DNA of 64,000 nt, taken from contig NZ_CP160402.1 in NCBI RefSeq assembly GCF_040730185.1, forward strand, positions 5,518,001 to 5,582,000, written 5' to 3'. Every line of letters begins with the position of its first letter. Position 1 is the stretch's first letter. Source of the DNA: Streptomyces sp. Je 1-332. GTDB taxonomy: Bacteria > Actinomycetota > Actinomycetes > Streptomycetales > Streptomycetaceae. The notes beneath the pieces were generated by a model. It made no database searches and had not been told where the DNA came from. It saw nothing but the letters and a program-made list of their open reading frames with translations. The translations under genes were made by a program, and so were the position numbers. Shown in pieces: positions 52,334-62,182 of the stretch.

Positions 52334-53457
52334 CCGACGAGAGCGCACCCGCGGCGGATACGGCGGCACCGAAACGCTCCCGAGGCGGTGGCGGTCGGCG
52401 TCGTAAGCCGCGCGAGAAGCGCAGCAAGGTCCTCGTCGTCACCGCGTGGACCGCGGCCTCGGTGGTCGTACTCGGCGGTGCGGGCCTCGGCTTCGTGTAC
52501 TTCAAGCTCAACGGCAACATCAAGGGCGTCGACATCAACGCCGCGCTCGGCACGGACCGCCCCGAGAACGTCGACAACGGCTCGCAGGACATCCTCGTCC
52601 TCGGCTCCGACTCCCGCTCCGGCGACAACGCCAAGTACGGCAAGGACGAGGGCGCCGCCCGCTCGGACACGGCGATGGTCGTGCACGTGAACAAGGGCCA
52701 CAAGTCGGCCAGCGTCGTCTCCATACCCCGCGACACCCTCATATCCCGCCCCGAGTGCAAGACGGACGACGGCAAGACGGATCCGGGCGGCCAGCGGCAG
52801 ATGTTCAACACGGCGTACGAGGTCGGCGGCCCCGCCTGCGCCGTCAAGACGGTGGAGAAGATGTCCGGCATCCGGATGGACCACTACGTGGAAGTGGACT
52901 TCTCCGGCTTCAAGAAGCTCATCAACACCCTCGGCGGCGTCGAGATCACCACCAAGAAGGCGATCAAGGACAAGGACAGCCACCTGGACCTCGAGGCCGG
53001 CACGCACCAGCTCACCGGCGAGCAGGCCCTCGGCCTCGTCCGCACGCGGCACGGCGTCGGCGACGGCAGCGACCTCGGCCGCATCCAGCTCCAGCAGGCC
53101 TTCATCAAGGCCCTGATCAACCAGGTCAAGGACGTCGGCGTCTTCAGCAACCCGAAGAAGCTCTACGACCTCGCGAACGACGCGACGAGCGCCATCACCA
53201 CCGACTCCGACCTGAACGACGTCAAGAGCCTCGCGGGCTTCGCGAGCGGCCTCAAGGGCATCGGCGCCGGCGACATGAAGATGGTCACGATGCCCATCCA
53301 GTACGACCCGGCGGACCCCAACCGCGTCCTGCCCCTGGAGAAGGCCGACCAGCAGGTCTGGGACGCGCTCAAGGCCGACAAGCCCATCCCCAAGTCCGCC
53401 ACCGAGAAGTCCGCGGGCGACAAGGGCGACGCGAGCGACGTGGTGACCAGCGACTAG
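52330..53457 (+). CDS. LytR-CpsA-Psr (LCP) family cell-wall ligase
   Basis: 375 residues from the ATG at 52330 with GAGGAG upstream. A basic cytoplasmic tail, membrane anchor (about 33-58), then an LCP domain: DILVLGSDSRSGD, SDTAMVVHVNKG, SVVSIPRDTLI, conserved Arg in LGLVRTRHG and DLGRIQLQQAF. It attaches anionic glycopolymers to peptidoglycan outside the membrane. Length normal. The small leader ORF is upstream. Confidence 0.95.
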   Translation: MTDESAPAADTAAPKRSRGGGGRRRKPREKRSKVLVVTAWTAASVVVLGGAGLGFVYFKLNGNIKGVDINAALGTDRPENVDNGSQDILVLGSDSRSGDNAKYGKDEGAARSDTAMVVHVNKGHKSASVVSIPRDTLISRPECKTDDGKTDPGGQRQMFNTAYEVGGPACAVKTVEKMSGIRMDHYVEVDFSGFKKLINTLGGVEITTKKAIKDKDSHLDLEAGTHQLTGEQALGLVRTRHGVGDGSDLGRIQLQQAFIKALINQVKDVGVFSNPKKLYDLANDATSAITTDSDLNDVKSLAGFASGLKGIGAGDMKMVTMPIQYDPADPNRVLPLEKADQQVWDALKADKPIPKSATEKSAGDKGDASDVVTSD

Positions 53458-53606
53458 CGGTCCCCTGAGCCCGCCGGGGAATAGAACAGCGCCCACCCCG
53501 GTTTGGGCAGATGCGACCCGTCCTGGCAGACTGGTACGTCGGCCCCGGTTCACGTACGAGCAATCCGCGCGTACGACCCGGCGCCCTCCCGAAACTAGGA
53601 GACACC

Positions 53607-53825
53607 TTGAAGCGCGACATCCACCCCGAGTACTTCGAGACCCAGGTCAGCTGCACCTGCGGCGCGGAGTTCACCACCCGCAGCACGATCTCCAGCGGCC
53701 GCGTCCGTGCCGAGGTCTGCTCCGAGTGCCACCCGTTCTACACGGGCAAGCAGAAGATCCTCGACACCGGTGGCCGCGTGGCCCGCTTCGAGGCCCGCTT
53801 CGGCAAGGCTGCAGCCAACAAGTAG
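53607..53825 (+). CDS. rpmE: Ribosomal protein bL31 type A (zinc-binding)
   Basis: 72 residues from a TTG at 53607, with AGGAGA just upstream; no ATG fits. MKRDIHPEY start, Cys16 and Cys18 in SCTCGAEF, and CSEC at positions 38-41 make the zinc site. It is the normal-zinc partner of the Cys-free paralog at 38657 and stands in the conserved position between the LCP gene and prfA. Confidence 0.95.
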   Translation: MKRDIHPEYFETQVSCTCGAEFTTRSTISSGRVRAEVCSECHPFYTGKQKILDTGGRVARFEARFGKAAANK

Positions 53826-53834
53826 CGAGCCACT

Positions 53835-53881
53835 GCGCCGGTCTTCGGCCGCCCCCGGGAGGGGGCGGTTGGGACCGGCGC
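53835..53881 (+). terminator. Terminator downstream of rpmE
   Basis: GCGCCGGTC (53835-53843) pairs with GACCGGCGC (53873-53881), enclosing CCGCCCCC/GGGGGCGG; followed by TTT. It may separate rpmE from prfA, which starts 80 nt later. Confidence 0.75.
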
Positions 53882-53961
53882 TTTGCCGTCTGATCTCAAG
53901 CAGCCACCTTCGCGTAGAACCCTTGCGCAGTACCTTCGCGTAGAAAACTCAGGAGACCCCG

Positions 53962-55038
53962 ATGTTCGAGGCGGTCGAGGAACTGATCGGCGAGCACGCC
54001 GATCTGGAGACGAAGCTCGCGGACCCCTCGGTCCACGCCGACCAGGCCAACGCGCGCAAGCTCAACAAGCGCTACGCCGAGCTGACCCCGATCGTCTCGA
54101 CGTACCGCGCCTGGAAGCAGACCGGCGACGACATCGCGACGGCCCGTGAACTGGCCGCGGAGGACCCGGAGTTCGCCGCGGAGGTCAAGGAGCTGGACAA
54201 GCAGCGCGAGGAGATCACCGAGAAGCTGCGGCTTCTCCTGGTGCCCCGCGACCCGTCCGACGACAAGGACGTCATCCTCGAGGTCAAGGCGGGCGCGGGC
54301 GGCGACGAGTCGGCGCTCTTCGCGGGCGACCTCCTGCGCATGTACCTGCGGTACGCGGAGCGCGTGGGCTGGAAGACCGAGATCATCGACGCCACCGAGT
54401 CCGAGCTCGGCGGCTACAAGGACGTCCAGGTCGCCGTGAAGACCAAGGGCGGCAACGGCGCCACCGAGCCCGGCCAGGGCGTATGGGCCCGGCTGAAGTA
54501 CGAGGGCGGCGTGCACCGCGTGCAGCGGGTGCCCTCCACCGAGTCGCAGGGCCGGATCCACACCTCCGCGGCCGGCGTCCTGGTGACGCCGGAGGCCGAG
54601 GAGGTCGACGTCGAGATCCACGCGAACGACCTGCGCATCGACGTCTACCGCTCGTCGGGCCCCGGCGGCCAGTCCGTCAACACCACCGACTCCGCGGTGC
54701 GCATCACGCACCTGCCCACCGGCGTCGTGGCCTCCTGCCAGAACGAGAAGAGCCAGCTGCAGAACAAGGAGCAGGCGATGCGTATTCTGCGCTCCAGGCT
54801 CCTTGCCGCGGCGCAGGAGGAAGCGGAGAGCAAGGCCGCGGACGCCCGCCGCAGCCAGGTCCGCACCGTCGACCGCTCCGAGAAGATCCGGACGTACAAC
54901 TTCCCGGAAAACCGGATCTCGGACCACCGTGTCGGCTTCAAGGCGTACAACTTGGACCAGGTGCTCGACGGAGACCTCGACGCGGTCATCCAGGCCTGCG
55001 TCGACGCGGACTCCGCAGCCAAGCTCGCGGCCGCGTAA
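53962..55038 (+). CDS. prfA: Peptide chain release factor 1
   Basis: 358 residues from the ATG at 53962 with AGGAG upstream. The decoding loop contains PxT-type motif in the middle domain ([15 protein letters not shown]) and the GGQ catalytic motif [15 protein letters not shown]. It terminates translation at UAA/UAG; its Gln in GGQ is methylated by the next gene's product. Confidence 0.97.
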   Translation: MFEAVEELIGEHADLETKLADPSVHADQANARKLNKRYAELTPIVSTYRAWKQTGDDIATARELAAEDPEFAAEVKELDKQREEITEKLRLLLVPRDPSDDKDVILEVKAGAGGDESALFAGDLLRMYLRYAERVGWKTEIIDATESELGGYKDVQVAVKTKGGNGATEPGQGVWARLKYEGGVHRVQRVPSTESQGRIHTSAAGVLVTPEAEEVDVEIHANDLRIDVYRSSGPGGQSVNTTDSAVRITHLPTGVVASCQNEKSQLQNKEQAMRILRSRLLAAAQEEAESKAADARRSQVRTVDRSEKIRTYNFPENRISDHRVGFKAYNLDQVLDGDLDAVIQACVDADSAAKLAAA

Positions 55039-55074
55039 GCACCCGACAACCGCACTGCCCCCCGGAGGACCAGC

Positions 55075-55920
55075 GTGAACCTGCTGCTCGCGGAAGTGGC
55101 CCAGGCCACCCAGCGGCTGGCCGACGCCGGCGTGCCCTCGCCGCGCAACGACGCGGAGGAGCTCGCGGCCTTCGTGCACGGCGTGAAGCGGGGCGAGCTG
55201 CACTCCGTCAAGGACTCTGACTTCGACGCCCGCTACTGGGAGACGATCGCGCGCCGCGAGGCACGCGAGCCGCTCCAGCACATCACCGGGCGCGCGTTCT
55301 TCCGCTACCTCGAACTCCAGGTGGGCCCCGGTGTCTTCGTGCCGCGGCCGGAGACCGAGTCGGTCGTCGGCTGGGCCATAGACGCCGTGCGCGCGATGGA
55401 CGTCGTCGAGCCGCTCATCGTCGACCTCTGCACGGGTTCAGGGGCCATCGCCCTGGCCATGGCGCAGGAGGTCCCGCGCTCGCGCGTGCACGCCGTGGAG
55501 CTCTCCGAGGACGCCCTGAAGTGGACGCGGAAGAACGTCGAGGGGTCCAGGGTCAAGCTCTCCCAGGGCGACGCGCGTGACGCCCTTCCGGAGCTCGAGG
55601 GCCAGGTCGACCTCCTCATCTCGAACCCTCCGTACATCCCGCTCACCGAGTGGGAGTACGTCGCTCCGGAAGCCCGTGACTACGACCCGGAACTGTCGCT
55701 CTTCTCCGGCGAGGACGGCCTCGACCTGATCCGCGGCATCGAGCGCACCGCCCACCGGCTCCTGCGGCCCGGTGGCGTCGTTGTCATCGAGCACGCGGAC
55801 ACCCAGGGCGGCCAGGTGCCGTGGATCTTCACCGAGGAGCGGGGCTGGGCCGACGCGGCCGACCACCCCGACCTCAACAACAGGCCGAGGTTCGCGACCG
55901 CCCGCAAGGCGATGCCGTGA
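55075..55920 (+). CDS. prmC: Release factor glutamine methyltransferase
   Basis: 281 residues from a GTG at 55075 with GGAGG upstream, 36 nt after prfA. SAM-binding VDLCTGSGAIALAMA, catalytic NPPYIP, and N-terminal helical domain recognising release factors. Methylates the GGQ glutamine. Confidence 0.96.
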   Translation: MNLLLAEVAQATQRLADAGVPSPRNDAEELAAFVHGVKRGELHSVKDSDFDARYWETIARREAREPLQHITGRAFFRYLELQVGPGVFVPRPETESVVGWAIDAVRAMDVVEPLIVDLCTGSGAIALAMAQEVPRSRVHAVELSEDALKWTRKNVEGSRVKLSQGDARDALPELEGQVDLLISNPPYIPLTEWEYVAPEARDYDPELSLFSGEDGLDLIRGIERTAHRLLRPGGVVVIEHADTQGGQVPWIFTEERGWADAADHPDLNNRPRFATARKAMP

Positions 55921-55967
55921 ACCCCACCACTTCAAGCCAGCAGTACGTGTACGAGGAGGCCCGCTAG

Positions 55968-56615
55968 ATGGCACGGCGATACGACACCAATGACGCGACC
56001 GACCGGACGACCGGTCTGCGCGAGGCCGCGTCGGCCGTCCGCCGTGGCGAGCTGGTCGTGCTGCCCACCGACACCGTCTACGGGATCGGTGCCGACGCCT
56101 TCACGCCGGAGGCGTGCGCCGACCTGCTCGACGCCAAGGGCCGCGGCCGCAACATGCCGACGCCTGTCCTCATCGGCTCCCCGAACACGCTGCACGGCCT
56201 GGTCACCGACTTCTCCGAGTCGGCCTGGGAGCTCGTCGACGCGTTCTGGCCCGGCGCCCTGACCCTGGTCGCCAAGCAGCAGCCGTCGCTCCAGTGGGAC
56301 CTCGGGGACACCCGGGGGACCGTCGCGATCCGGATGCCGCTGCACCCCGTCGCCATCGAACTGCTCACCGAGGTCGGCCCCATGGCGGTCTCCTCGGCGA
56401 ACCTCACGGGACACCCGTCCCCCGAGGACTGCGACGCCGCGCAGGAGATGCTCGGCGACTCCGTCTCCGTGTACCTGGACGGCGGCCCGACGCCGGGCAT
56501 CGTCCCGTCGTCGATCGTGGACGTCACCGGGCAGGTTCCGGTACTGCTGCGCGCGGGCGCCCTGACCGCGGAGGAGCTCCGCAAGGTGGTACCCGACCTC
56601 GAGGTGGCGAATTGA
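55968..56615 (+). CDS. Sua5/YciO/YrdC-type L-threonylcarbamoyladenylate synthase
   Basis: 215 residues from the ATG at 55968. The YrdC fold: GELVVLPTDTVYGIGADAF, KGRGRNMPTPVLIGS (K and R contacts), AFWPGALTLVA, GTVAIRMPLHP and SSANLTGHPS. It makes threonylcarbamoyl-AMP for t6A in tRNA. Without the C-terminal Sua5 domain it resembles TsaC. Confidence 0.93.
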   Translation: MARRYDTNDATDRTTGLREAASAVRRGELVVLPTDTVYGIGADAFTPEACADLLDAKGRGRNMPTPVLIGSPNTLHGLVTDFSESAWELVDAFWPGALTLVAKQQPSLQWDLGDTRGTVAIRMPLHPVAIELLTEVGPMAVSSANLTGHPSPEDCDAAQEMLGDSVSVYLDGGPTPGIVPSSIVDVTGQVPVLLRAGALTAEELRKVVPDLEVAN

Positions 56616-57253
56616 CAGCCCCTGAGACGGGGCGTGGCATAGCGGCTTATCCCGATTCGTTCCGCATCCTCCACGTCAGCACCGGCAATGTGTGCCGCTC
56701 GCCGATCACCGAGCGGCTGACCAGGCATGCCCTGGCCGACCGCCTCGGCGACCCCTTCACCGGCGGCCTGATCGTGGAGAGCGCGGGCACGTGGGGGCAC
56801 GAGGGCGCCCCCATGGAGACCAACGCCGAGGCGGTGCTCGCGGACTTCGGCGCGGACGCGTCCGGCTTCAAGGGGCGCGAGCTCCTCGACGAGCACGTCA
56901 TCCGCGCCGACCTCGTCCTGACGGCCACCCGGGACCACCGGGCGCAGGTCATCTCGATGGGGCACTCGGCGGGCCTTCGCACGTTCACGCTCAAGGAGTT
57001 CACGCGGCTCGTGCGGGCCATAGACCCGGCGACCCTGCCCGACCCCGACGGGGGAGTGGTCGAGCGGGCCAGGGCCCTGGTGCGGGCCGCGGCGGCGCTG
57101 CGGGGCTGGCTTCTCGCCCCCACGGCCGAGGCCGACGAGGTGTACGACCCCTACGGGGCGCCGCTGCCCTTCTTCCGCTCGGTGGGCGACGAGATCAACG
57201 AGGCGCTCGACCCGGTGGTGACGGCGCTCACGGGCGTGCGGGCCAAGGCTTAA
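56612..57253 (+). CDS. Low-molecular-weight protein-tyrosine phosphatase fold, catalytic Cys absent
   Basis: 213 residues from a TTG at 56612 that overlaps the preceding stop (TTGA), with GAGGTGG upstream. The N-terminal P-loop reads HVSTGNVCRSPITERL. In active LMW-PTP the loop is C-x-G-N-x-C-R-S, with the first Cys as nucleophile; here that position is Ser. The later DPYG region (VYDPYGAPLPFF) supplies the usual general-acid Asp position. The C-terminal half is extended. Probably catalytically inactive in the classical sense or with other chemistry; conserved place in the cluster suggests a role. Confidence 0.82.
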   Translation: MTAPETGRGIAAYPDSFRILHVSTGNVCRSPITERLTRHALADRLGDPFTGGLIVESAGTWGHEGAPMETNAEAVLADFGADASGFKGRELLDEHVIRADLVLTATRDHRAQVISMGHSAGLRTFTLKEFTRLVRAIDPATLPDPDGGVVERARALVRAAAALRGWLLAPTAEADEVYDPYGAPLPFFRSVGDEINEALDPVVTALTGVRAKA

Positions 57254-57351
57254 ACCTTTCTCTTCGAGAGATCGGGCCGACGCCGCGCGGGCACCGTGTG
57301 GCGGGCCTACATTGGAGGGACCCGCACCCCTCGCGAGGCCCGGAGCCCAAG

Positions 57352-58623
57352 ATGCCGGTCAGCACCGCACCCACCGCCGCCCCGACGGCCCCCGCTGACT
57401 TCGACGCGCTCCGCCGAGCGGACCCGCAGATGGCGGAGATCCTCCTGGCCGAGCAGGACCGGCAGGCGTCCTGTCTCCAGCTCATCGCCGCGGAGAACTT
57501 CACCTCACCGGCGGTGCTCGCGGCCCTCGGCTCCCCGCTCTCCAACAAGTACGCCGAGGGCTACCCCGGCGCCCGCCACCACGGCGGCTGCGAGCTGGTG
57601 GACGTCGCCGAGCGCATCGCCATCGACCGCGCCAAGGCGCTGTTCGGCGCCGAGCACGCCAATGTGCAGCCGCACTCCGGCTCCTCCGCCGTCCTCGCCG
57701 CGTACGCCGCCCTGCTGCGCCCCGGGGACACCGTCCTGGCCATGGGGCTGCCGTACGGCGGCCACCTGACGCACGGCTCGCCGTCGAACTTCTCGGGGCG
57801 CTGGTTCGACTTCGTGGGGTACGGCGTCGACCCGGACAGCGGCCTCATCGACTACGACCAGGTCCGGTCCCTGGCCCGCTCGCACCAGCCGAAGGCCATC
57901 GTCTGCGGTTCGATCGCCTACCCCCGGAACATCGACTACGCGGCCTTCCGTGACATCGCCGACGACGTCGGCGCGTACCTCATCGCCGACGCCGCCCACC
58001 CGATCGGCCTGATCGCCGGGGGAGCGGCCCCCAGCCCCGTGCCGTACGCCGACGTCGTCTGCGCCACGACCCACAAGGTCCTCCGCGGCCCGCGCGGCGG
58101 CCTGATCCTGTGCGGCACCGAGCTCGCGTCCCGTATCGACCGGGCTGTGTTCCCCTTCACCCAGGGCGGCGCGCAGATGCACACCATCGCGGCCAAGGCC
58201 GTCGCTTTCGGCGAGGCGGAGACCCCGGCCTTCACCGCGTACGCCCATCGGGTCGTCGCGAACGCGCGCGTCCTCGCCCAGGCGCTCGCCGCAGCGGGCT
58301 GCACGGTCATCACCGGCGGCACGGACACCCACCTGATCCTGGCCGACCCCACGCCCCTGGGCGTCGACGCGCACACGGCCCGCGGCAGGCTCGCCGCCTG
58401 CGGCCTGGTCCTGGACACCTGCGCCCTGCCCTACGCCGAGGGCCGCGGCCTGCGGCTCGGCACCGCCGCCGTCAGCACACAGGGCATGGGGGACGCGGAG
58501 ATGGTGCGGATCGCGGCGCTCGTCGCCGATGCGGTGCGTGACGAATCCAGGGAGGCGAGCGACTCGAACGTACGAGAGGAAGTGCGTGAACTGGTGGGCA
58601 GATTTCCGCCGTATACGGCCTAG
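57352..58623 (+). CDS. glyA: Serine hydroxymethyltransferase
   Basis: 423 residues from the ATG at 57352 (CGGAG upstream). SHMT pattern: QLIAAENFTSPAVLAALGS, NKYAEGYPGARHHGG, NVQPHSGSSAVLAAYAALL, PLP Lys in VVCATTHKVLRGPRGG and FTQGGAQMHTIAAKAVAFGEA. It interconverts serine and glycine with tetrahydrofolate. Streptomyces usually has another glyA, so this one may be a paralog with a special role in this cluster. Confidence 0.93.
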   Translation: MPVSTAPTAAPTAPADFDALRRADPQMAEILLAEQDRQASCLQLIAAENFTSPAVLAALGSPLSNKYAEGYPGARHHGGCELVDVAERIAIDRAKALFGAEHANVQPHSGSSAVLAAYAALLRPGDTVLAMGLPYGGHLTHGSPSNFSGRWFDFVGYGVDPDSGLIDYDQVRSLARSHQPKAIVCGSIAYPRNIDYAAFRDIADDVGAYLIADAAHPIGLIAGGAAPSPVPYADVVCATTHKVLRGPRGGLILCGTELASRIDRAVFPFTQGGAQMHTIAAKAVAFGEAETPAFTAYAHRVVANARVLAQALAAAGCTVITGGTDTHLILADPTPLGVDAHTARGRLAACGLVLDTCALPYAEGRGLRLGTAAVSTQGMGDAEMVRIAALVADAVRDESREASDSNVREEVRELVGRFPPYTA

Positions 58624-58753
58624 GTCAGGGTAGACGCGTCAAGGGACGGCGCGTACTCGTGCAACCATCGTCGCTACCCGGAAGTCCCTCACCGTATGCA
58701 CGCAGAGCTAGGGTGTGGGGCTGAGATGGCCAGCGATACCTGTGGGGAAGCCC

Positions 58754-60079
58754 GTGCGTGAATACCTGCTGACGCTCTGCATCACGGCCGCGGTCACGTA
58801 CCTGCTGACCGGCCCGGTGCGGAAGTTCGCGATCGTGGCCGGCGCCATGCCGGAGATCCGCGCCCGCGACGTGCACCGGGAGCCCACGCCCCGGCTCGGC
58901 GGTATCGCGATGTTCTTCGGGTTGTGCGCCGGACTCCTCGTCGCCGACCACCTGCCGAACCTGAACGACGTCTTCGAGCGGTCCAACGAACCGCGCGCGC
59001 TGCTCTCCGGCGCCGCACTGATCTGGCTGATCGGCGTCCTGGACGACAAGTTCGAGATCGACGCCCTGATCAAGCTGGGCGGCCAGATGATCGCCGCGGG
59101 CGTCATGGTCCTCCAGGGCCTGACGATCCTGTGGATCCCGGTGCCCGGCTACGGCATGGTCCTCCTGGACCAGGGCCAGGGCACGCTCCTGACGGTCGCG
59201 CTCGTCGTCATCACGATCAACGCGGTGAACTTCGTGGACGGCCTGGACGGCCTCGCCGCGGGCATGGTCTGCATCGCGGCGACGGCGTTCTTCCTCTACG
59301 CCTACCGCATCTGGTACGGCTACGGCATCGAGGCCGCGGCCCCCGCCACGCTCTTCGCCGCGATCCTGATGGGCATGTGCCTGGGCTTCCTGCCGCACAA
59401 CCTCCACCCCGCCCGGATCTTCATGGGGGACTCGGGCTCGATGCTGATCGGCCTCGTCCTCGCGGCGGGTGCGATCTCCGCCACGGGTCAGATCGACGGC
59501 GACGCCCTGAGCCTGAACTTCGGCGGGACCCGCGATGCCACGCACGCGATGCTCCCGGTCTTCATCCCGCTCCTGATGCCGCTGACGATCATCGCGATTC
59601 CGTTCGCCGACCTGGTCCTCGCGATCGTGCGGCGTACGTGGAACGGCAAGTCGCCGTTCGCCGCCGACCGCGGCCACCTCCACCACCGGCTCCTGGAGAT
59701 CGGCCACTCGCACAGCCGCGCGGTGCTGATCATGTACTTCTGGTCGGCGCTGATCGGCTTCGGCACGGTGGCCTACTCGGTCCACTCGGCCAGCATGTGG
59801 ATCCTGCTGTTGATCGTCGCCCTGAGCGCGGTGGGTCTGGTCCTGCTCATGCTGCCGCGGTTCAGTCCGCACATCCCGGGCTGGGCCGAGTCCTTCGTGC
59901 CGCCGCGTTACCGGCGGAGCCGGAGGGCCGCCGCGGAGGCCTCCGCGGATGGTGCGACGGACGCGGCGGATGTGGCGGCGGACGACCGGCCCCCGGCCGA
60001 GTCGGACGTCAACGGGGCGACGGCCGTTGGCACCCGCTCGCGCATCGAGGATCGGCACAAGGCCGAGTCGTCGAGCTGA
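58754..60079 (+). CDS. MraY/WecA-family polyprenyl-phosphate sugar-1-phosphate transferase
   Basis: 441 residues from the GTG at 58754 with GGGGAAG just upstream. About eleven membrane segments; family motifs DVHREPTPRLGGIAM, IGVLDDKFEID, NFVDGLDGLAAGM and RIFMGDSGSMLIG, and the histidine-rich loop ADRGHLHHRLL. It makes lipid-linked GlcNAc/sugar phosphate for teichoic-type polymers, matching the LCP ligase upstream. A charged cytoplasmic C-tail follows. Confidence 0.93.
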   Translation: MREYLLTLCITAAVTYLLTGPVRKFAIVAGAMPEIRARDVHREPTPRLGGIAMFFGLCAGLLVADHLPNLNDVFERSNEPRALLSGAALIWLIGVLDDKFEIDALIKLGGQMIAAGVMVLQGLTILWIPVPGYGMVLLDQGQGTLLTVALVVITINAVNFVDGLDGLAAGMVCIAATAFFLYAYRIWYGYGIEAAAPATLFAAILMGMCLGFLPHNLHPARIFMGDSGSMLIGLVLAAGAISATGQIDGDALSLNFGGTRDATHAMLPVFIPLLMPLTIIAIPFADLVLAIVRRTWNGKSPFAADRGHLHHRLLEIGHSHSRAVLIMYFWSALIGFGTVAYSVHSASMWILLLIVALSAVGLVLLMLPRFSPHIPGWAESFVPPRYRRSRRAAAEASADGATDAADVAADDRPPAESDVNGATAVGTRSRIEDRHKAESSS

Positions 60080-60200
60080 CGGCGTCGGTCAAACTCGCTC
60101 AATACCAGACAAGTTGCCGCGCTGCATGCACATACGCGCGGATTAACTCTCATGTGTGACGGCGAGCACACTTAGCAGGTAAAGACCTCATCAAATAGTT

Positions 60201-60218
60201 TGTGATACCGTTCACGAA
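60201..60218 (+). promoter_or_regulatory. Rex-type (ROP) operator upstream of the ATP synthase operon
   Basis: TTGTGATACCGTTCACGA matches the Rex consensus TTGTGAACGCGTTCACAA at 14 of 18 positions, with both half-sites TTGTGA and TTCAC intact. It is 122 nt before atpI. Rex (NADH/NAD+ sensor) control of respiratory and, reportedly, atp genes in Streptomyces makes this credible. The remaining spacer (60080-60339) holds no gene. Confidence 0.6.
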
Positions 60219-60339
60219 ACCAGGGGATAGAGCCGAAGGACCGTAGTGCGACGGTCCATTGGCCCGAGGGACCCTCTCGACCCCGGACTACGCTCGTCCA
60301 TGACGACACCCTGCCCCCATCAGTTAGCGGAGCGCCGCC

Positions 60340-60777
60340 ATGCCGTCTCAAGACACCCGAACTCTCCTTCAGTCCGCCGTACCCACAGCTGCCGTTGGCG
60401 CGATCGTCGCCGTGGTGAGTGGTGTGGTCGCGGGTGGCAAGGGGGCTCTCGGGGCCGTCGTCGGCACCGTGGTGGTCATTGCGTTCATGGGGCTCGGAAT
60501 GTTCGTCTTGCAGCGGACGGCGAAATCGCTTCCGCAGTTGTTCCAGGCGATGGGCATGATGCTCTACGTCGCCCAACTTCTGCTGCTCCTGATCTTCATG
60601 GCCCTGTTCAAGGACACCACGCTGTTCAACCCCAAGGCCTTCGCCGTCGCGCTCGTGGTGGCGACGGTCGCGTGGATGGCCGCACAGGCTCGTGCGCACA
60701 TGAAGGCCAAGATCCTTTACGTGGAACCCGACTCCGAGCAGAAGGACAAGCCGGAGAAGTCGGGGTCCTCGGCGTGA
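60340..60777 (+). CDS. atpI: ATP synthase protein I (AtpI-like)
   Basis: 145 residues from the ATG at 60340. Four hydrophobic segments (about 12-30, 35-55, 66-92, 98-115) and a charged C-terminus (KKDKPEK-like). Small AtpI proteins help to assemble the c-ring. First gene of the atp operon, no strict catalytic motifs. Confidence 0.85.
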   Translation: MPSQDTRTLLQSAVPTAAVGAIVAVVSGVVAGGKGALGAVVGTVVVIAFMGLGMFVLQRTAKSLPQLFQAMGMMLYVAQLLLLLIFMALFKDTTLFNPKAFAVALVVATVAWMAAQARAHMKAKILYVEPDSEQKDKPEKSGSSA

Positions 60778-61005
60778 AGGGTAGGGCCGGGATAAATGCG
60801 CGTTCGAGATGCTGCTATCGTCCGGTGCCAACTGCGGCACTGCCGGCGCGGGCATCTGAGCTGACGCCTGCACGATCGCGAGGCTCGATGCCTGAACGCC
60901 GCGCCCACATCCGAAACACCAGTCTGGTGCCGAATCGCGGCTGCGCGCCGCGCCGACACGACAACGAGGTTGCCGTACCTATGCGTCACGCCGAAGGAGC
61001 CCGCG

Positions 61006-61824
61006 GTGAGTGCTGACCAAACTGAGCTCGCCTTCGATTGGAGCTGTCGGATCATGTCCGACAACGGGTGCGGCTTCCCGGCTCCGGGCCTGCACTCGTT
61101 CCTCTTCAAGCCGTTCGCCACCGTCGGTGGGCTCGAGCTCAACAAGGTGATGCTGCTTGCCGTGATCACGACCCTCGTCGTGGTCACCTTCTTCTACGCC
61201 GCGTTCGGCAAGGCCAAGGTCGTGCCGGGCAAGCTGCAGATGATGGGCGAGGCCGGCTACGACTTCGTTCGCCGCGGGATCGTCTACGAGACGATGGGCA
61301 AGAAGGACGGCGAGAAGTACGTCCCGCTCATGGTCTCCCTGTTCTTCTTCATCTGGATCATGAACATCTGGTCGGTGATCCCGCTGACCCAGTTCCCGGT
61401 GGCGTCGGTCATCGCCTACCCGGCGGTCCTCGCGGCCGTCGTGTACCTGGTCTGGGTGCCGCTCACCTTCAAGAAGCACGGCTTCGTCGGTGGCTGGAAG
61501 AACATCACGGGTTACGACAACTCGCTCGGGCCGATCAAGTGGCTCGTGTCAGCGATCGAGCTCTTCTCCAACCTGCTGGTCCGGCCGTTCACGCACGCGG
61601 TCCGGCTCTTCGCCAACATGTTCGCCGGTCACCTGATGCTGGTGATGTTCACCGTCGCCTCCTGGTACCTGCTGAACAGCTTCTTGATCCCGGCCGCCGG
61701 CGTCTCGTTCGTGATGACCATGGCCATGATCGTCTTCGAGCTCTTCGTGCAGGCTGTTCAGGCGTACGTCTTCGTGCTCCTGGCCTGCTCGTACATTCAG
61801 GGCGCTCTCGCCGAGCACCACTGA
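61006..61824 (+). CDS. atpB: ATP synthase F0 subunit a
   Basis: 272 residues from the GTG at 61006 with AAGGAG upstream; an ATG further upstream at 60981 would be out of frame or lack a site. Five or six membrane helices; the conserved RPFTHAVRLFANMFAGH with the proton-channel Arg, and QAYVFVLLACSYIQGALAEHH at the end. Confidence 0.96.
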   Translation: MSADQTELAFDWSCRIMSDNGCGFPAPGLHSFLFKPFATVGGLELNKVMLLAVITTLVVVTFFYAAFGKAKVVPGKLQMMGEAGYDFVRRGIVYETMGKKDGEKYVPLMVSLFFFIWIMNIWSVIPLTQFPVASVIAYPAVLAAVVYLVWVPLTFKKHGFVGGWKNITGYDNSLGPIKWLVSAIELFSNLLVRPFTHAVRLFANMFAGHLMLVMFTVASWYLLNSFLIPAAGVSFVMTMAMIVFELFVQAVQAYVFVLLACSYIQGALAEHH

Positions 61825-61846
61825 GCCCCTCCGTAGAACCCCCTAA

Positions 61847-62140
<294 letters not shown>

Positions 62141-62182
62141 TCCTCTGAAGACGATCCGTTCCGTTAGACGAAAGGCACTGAT

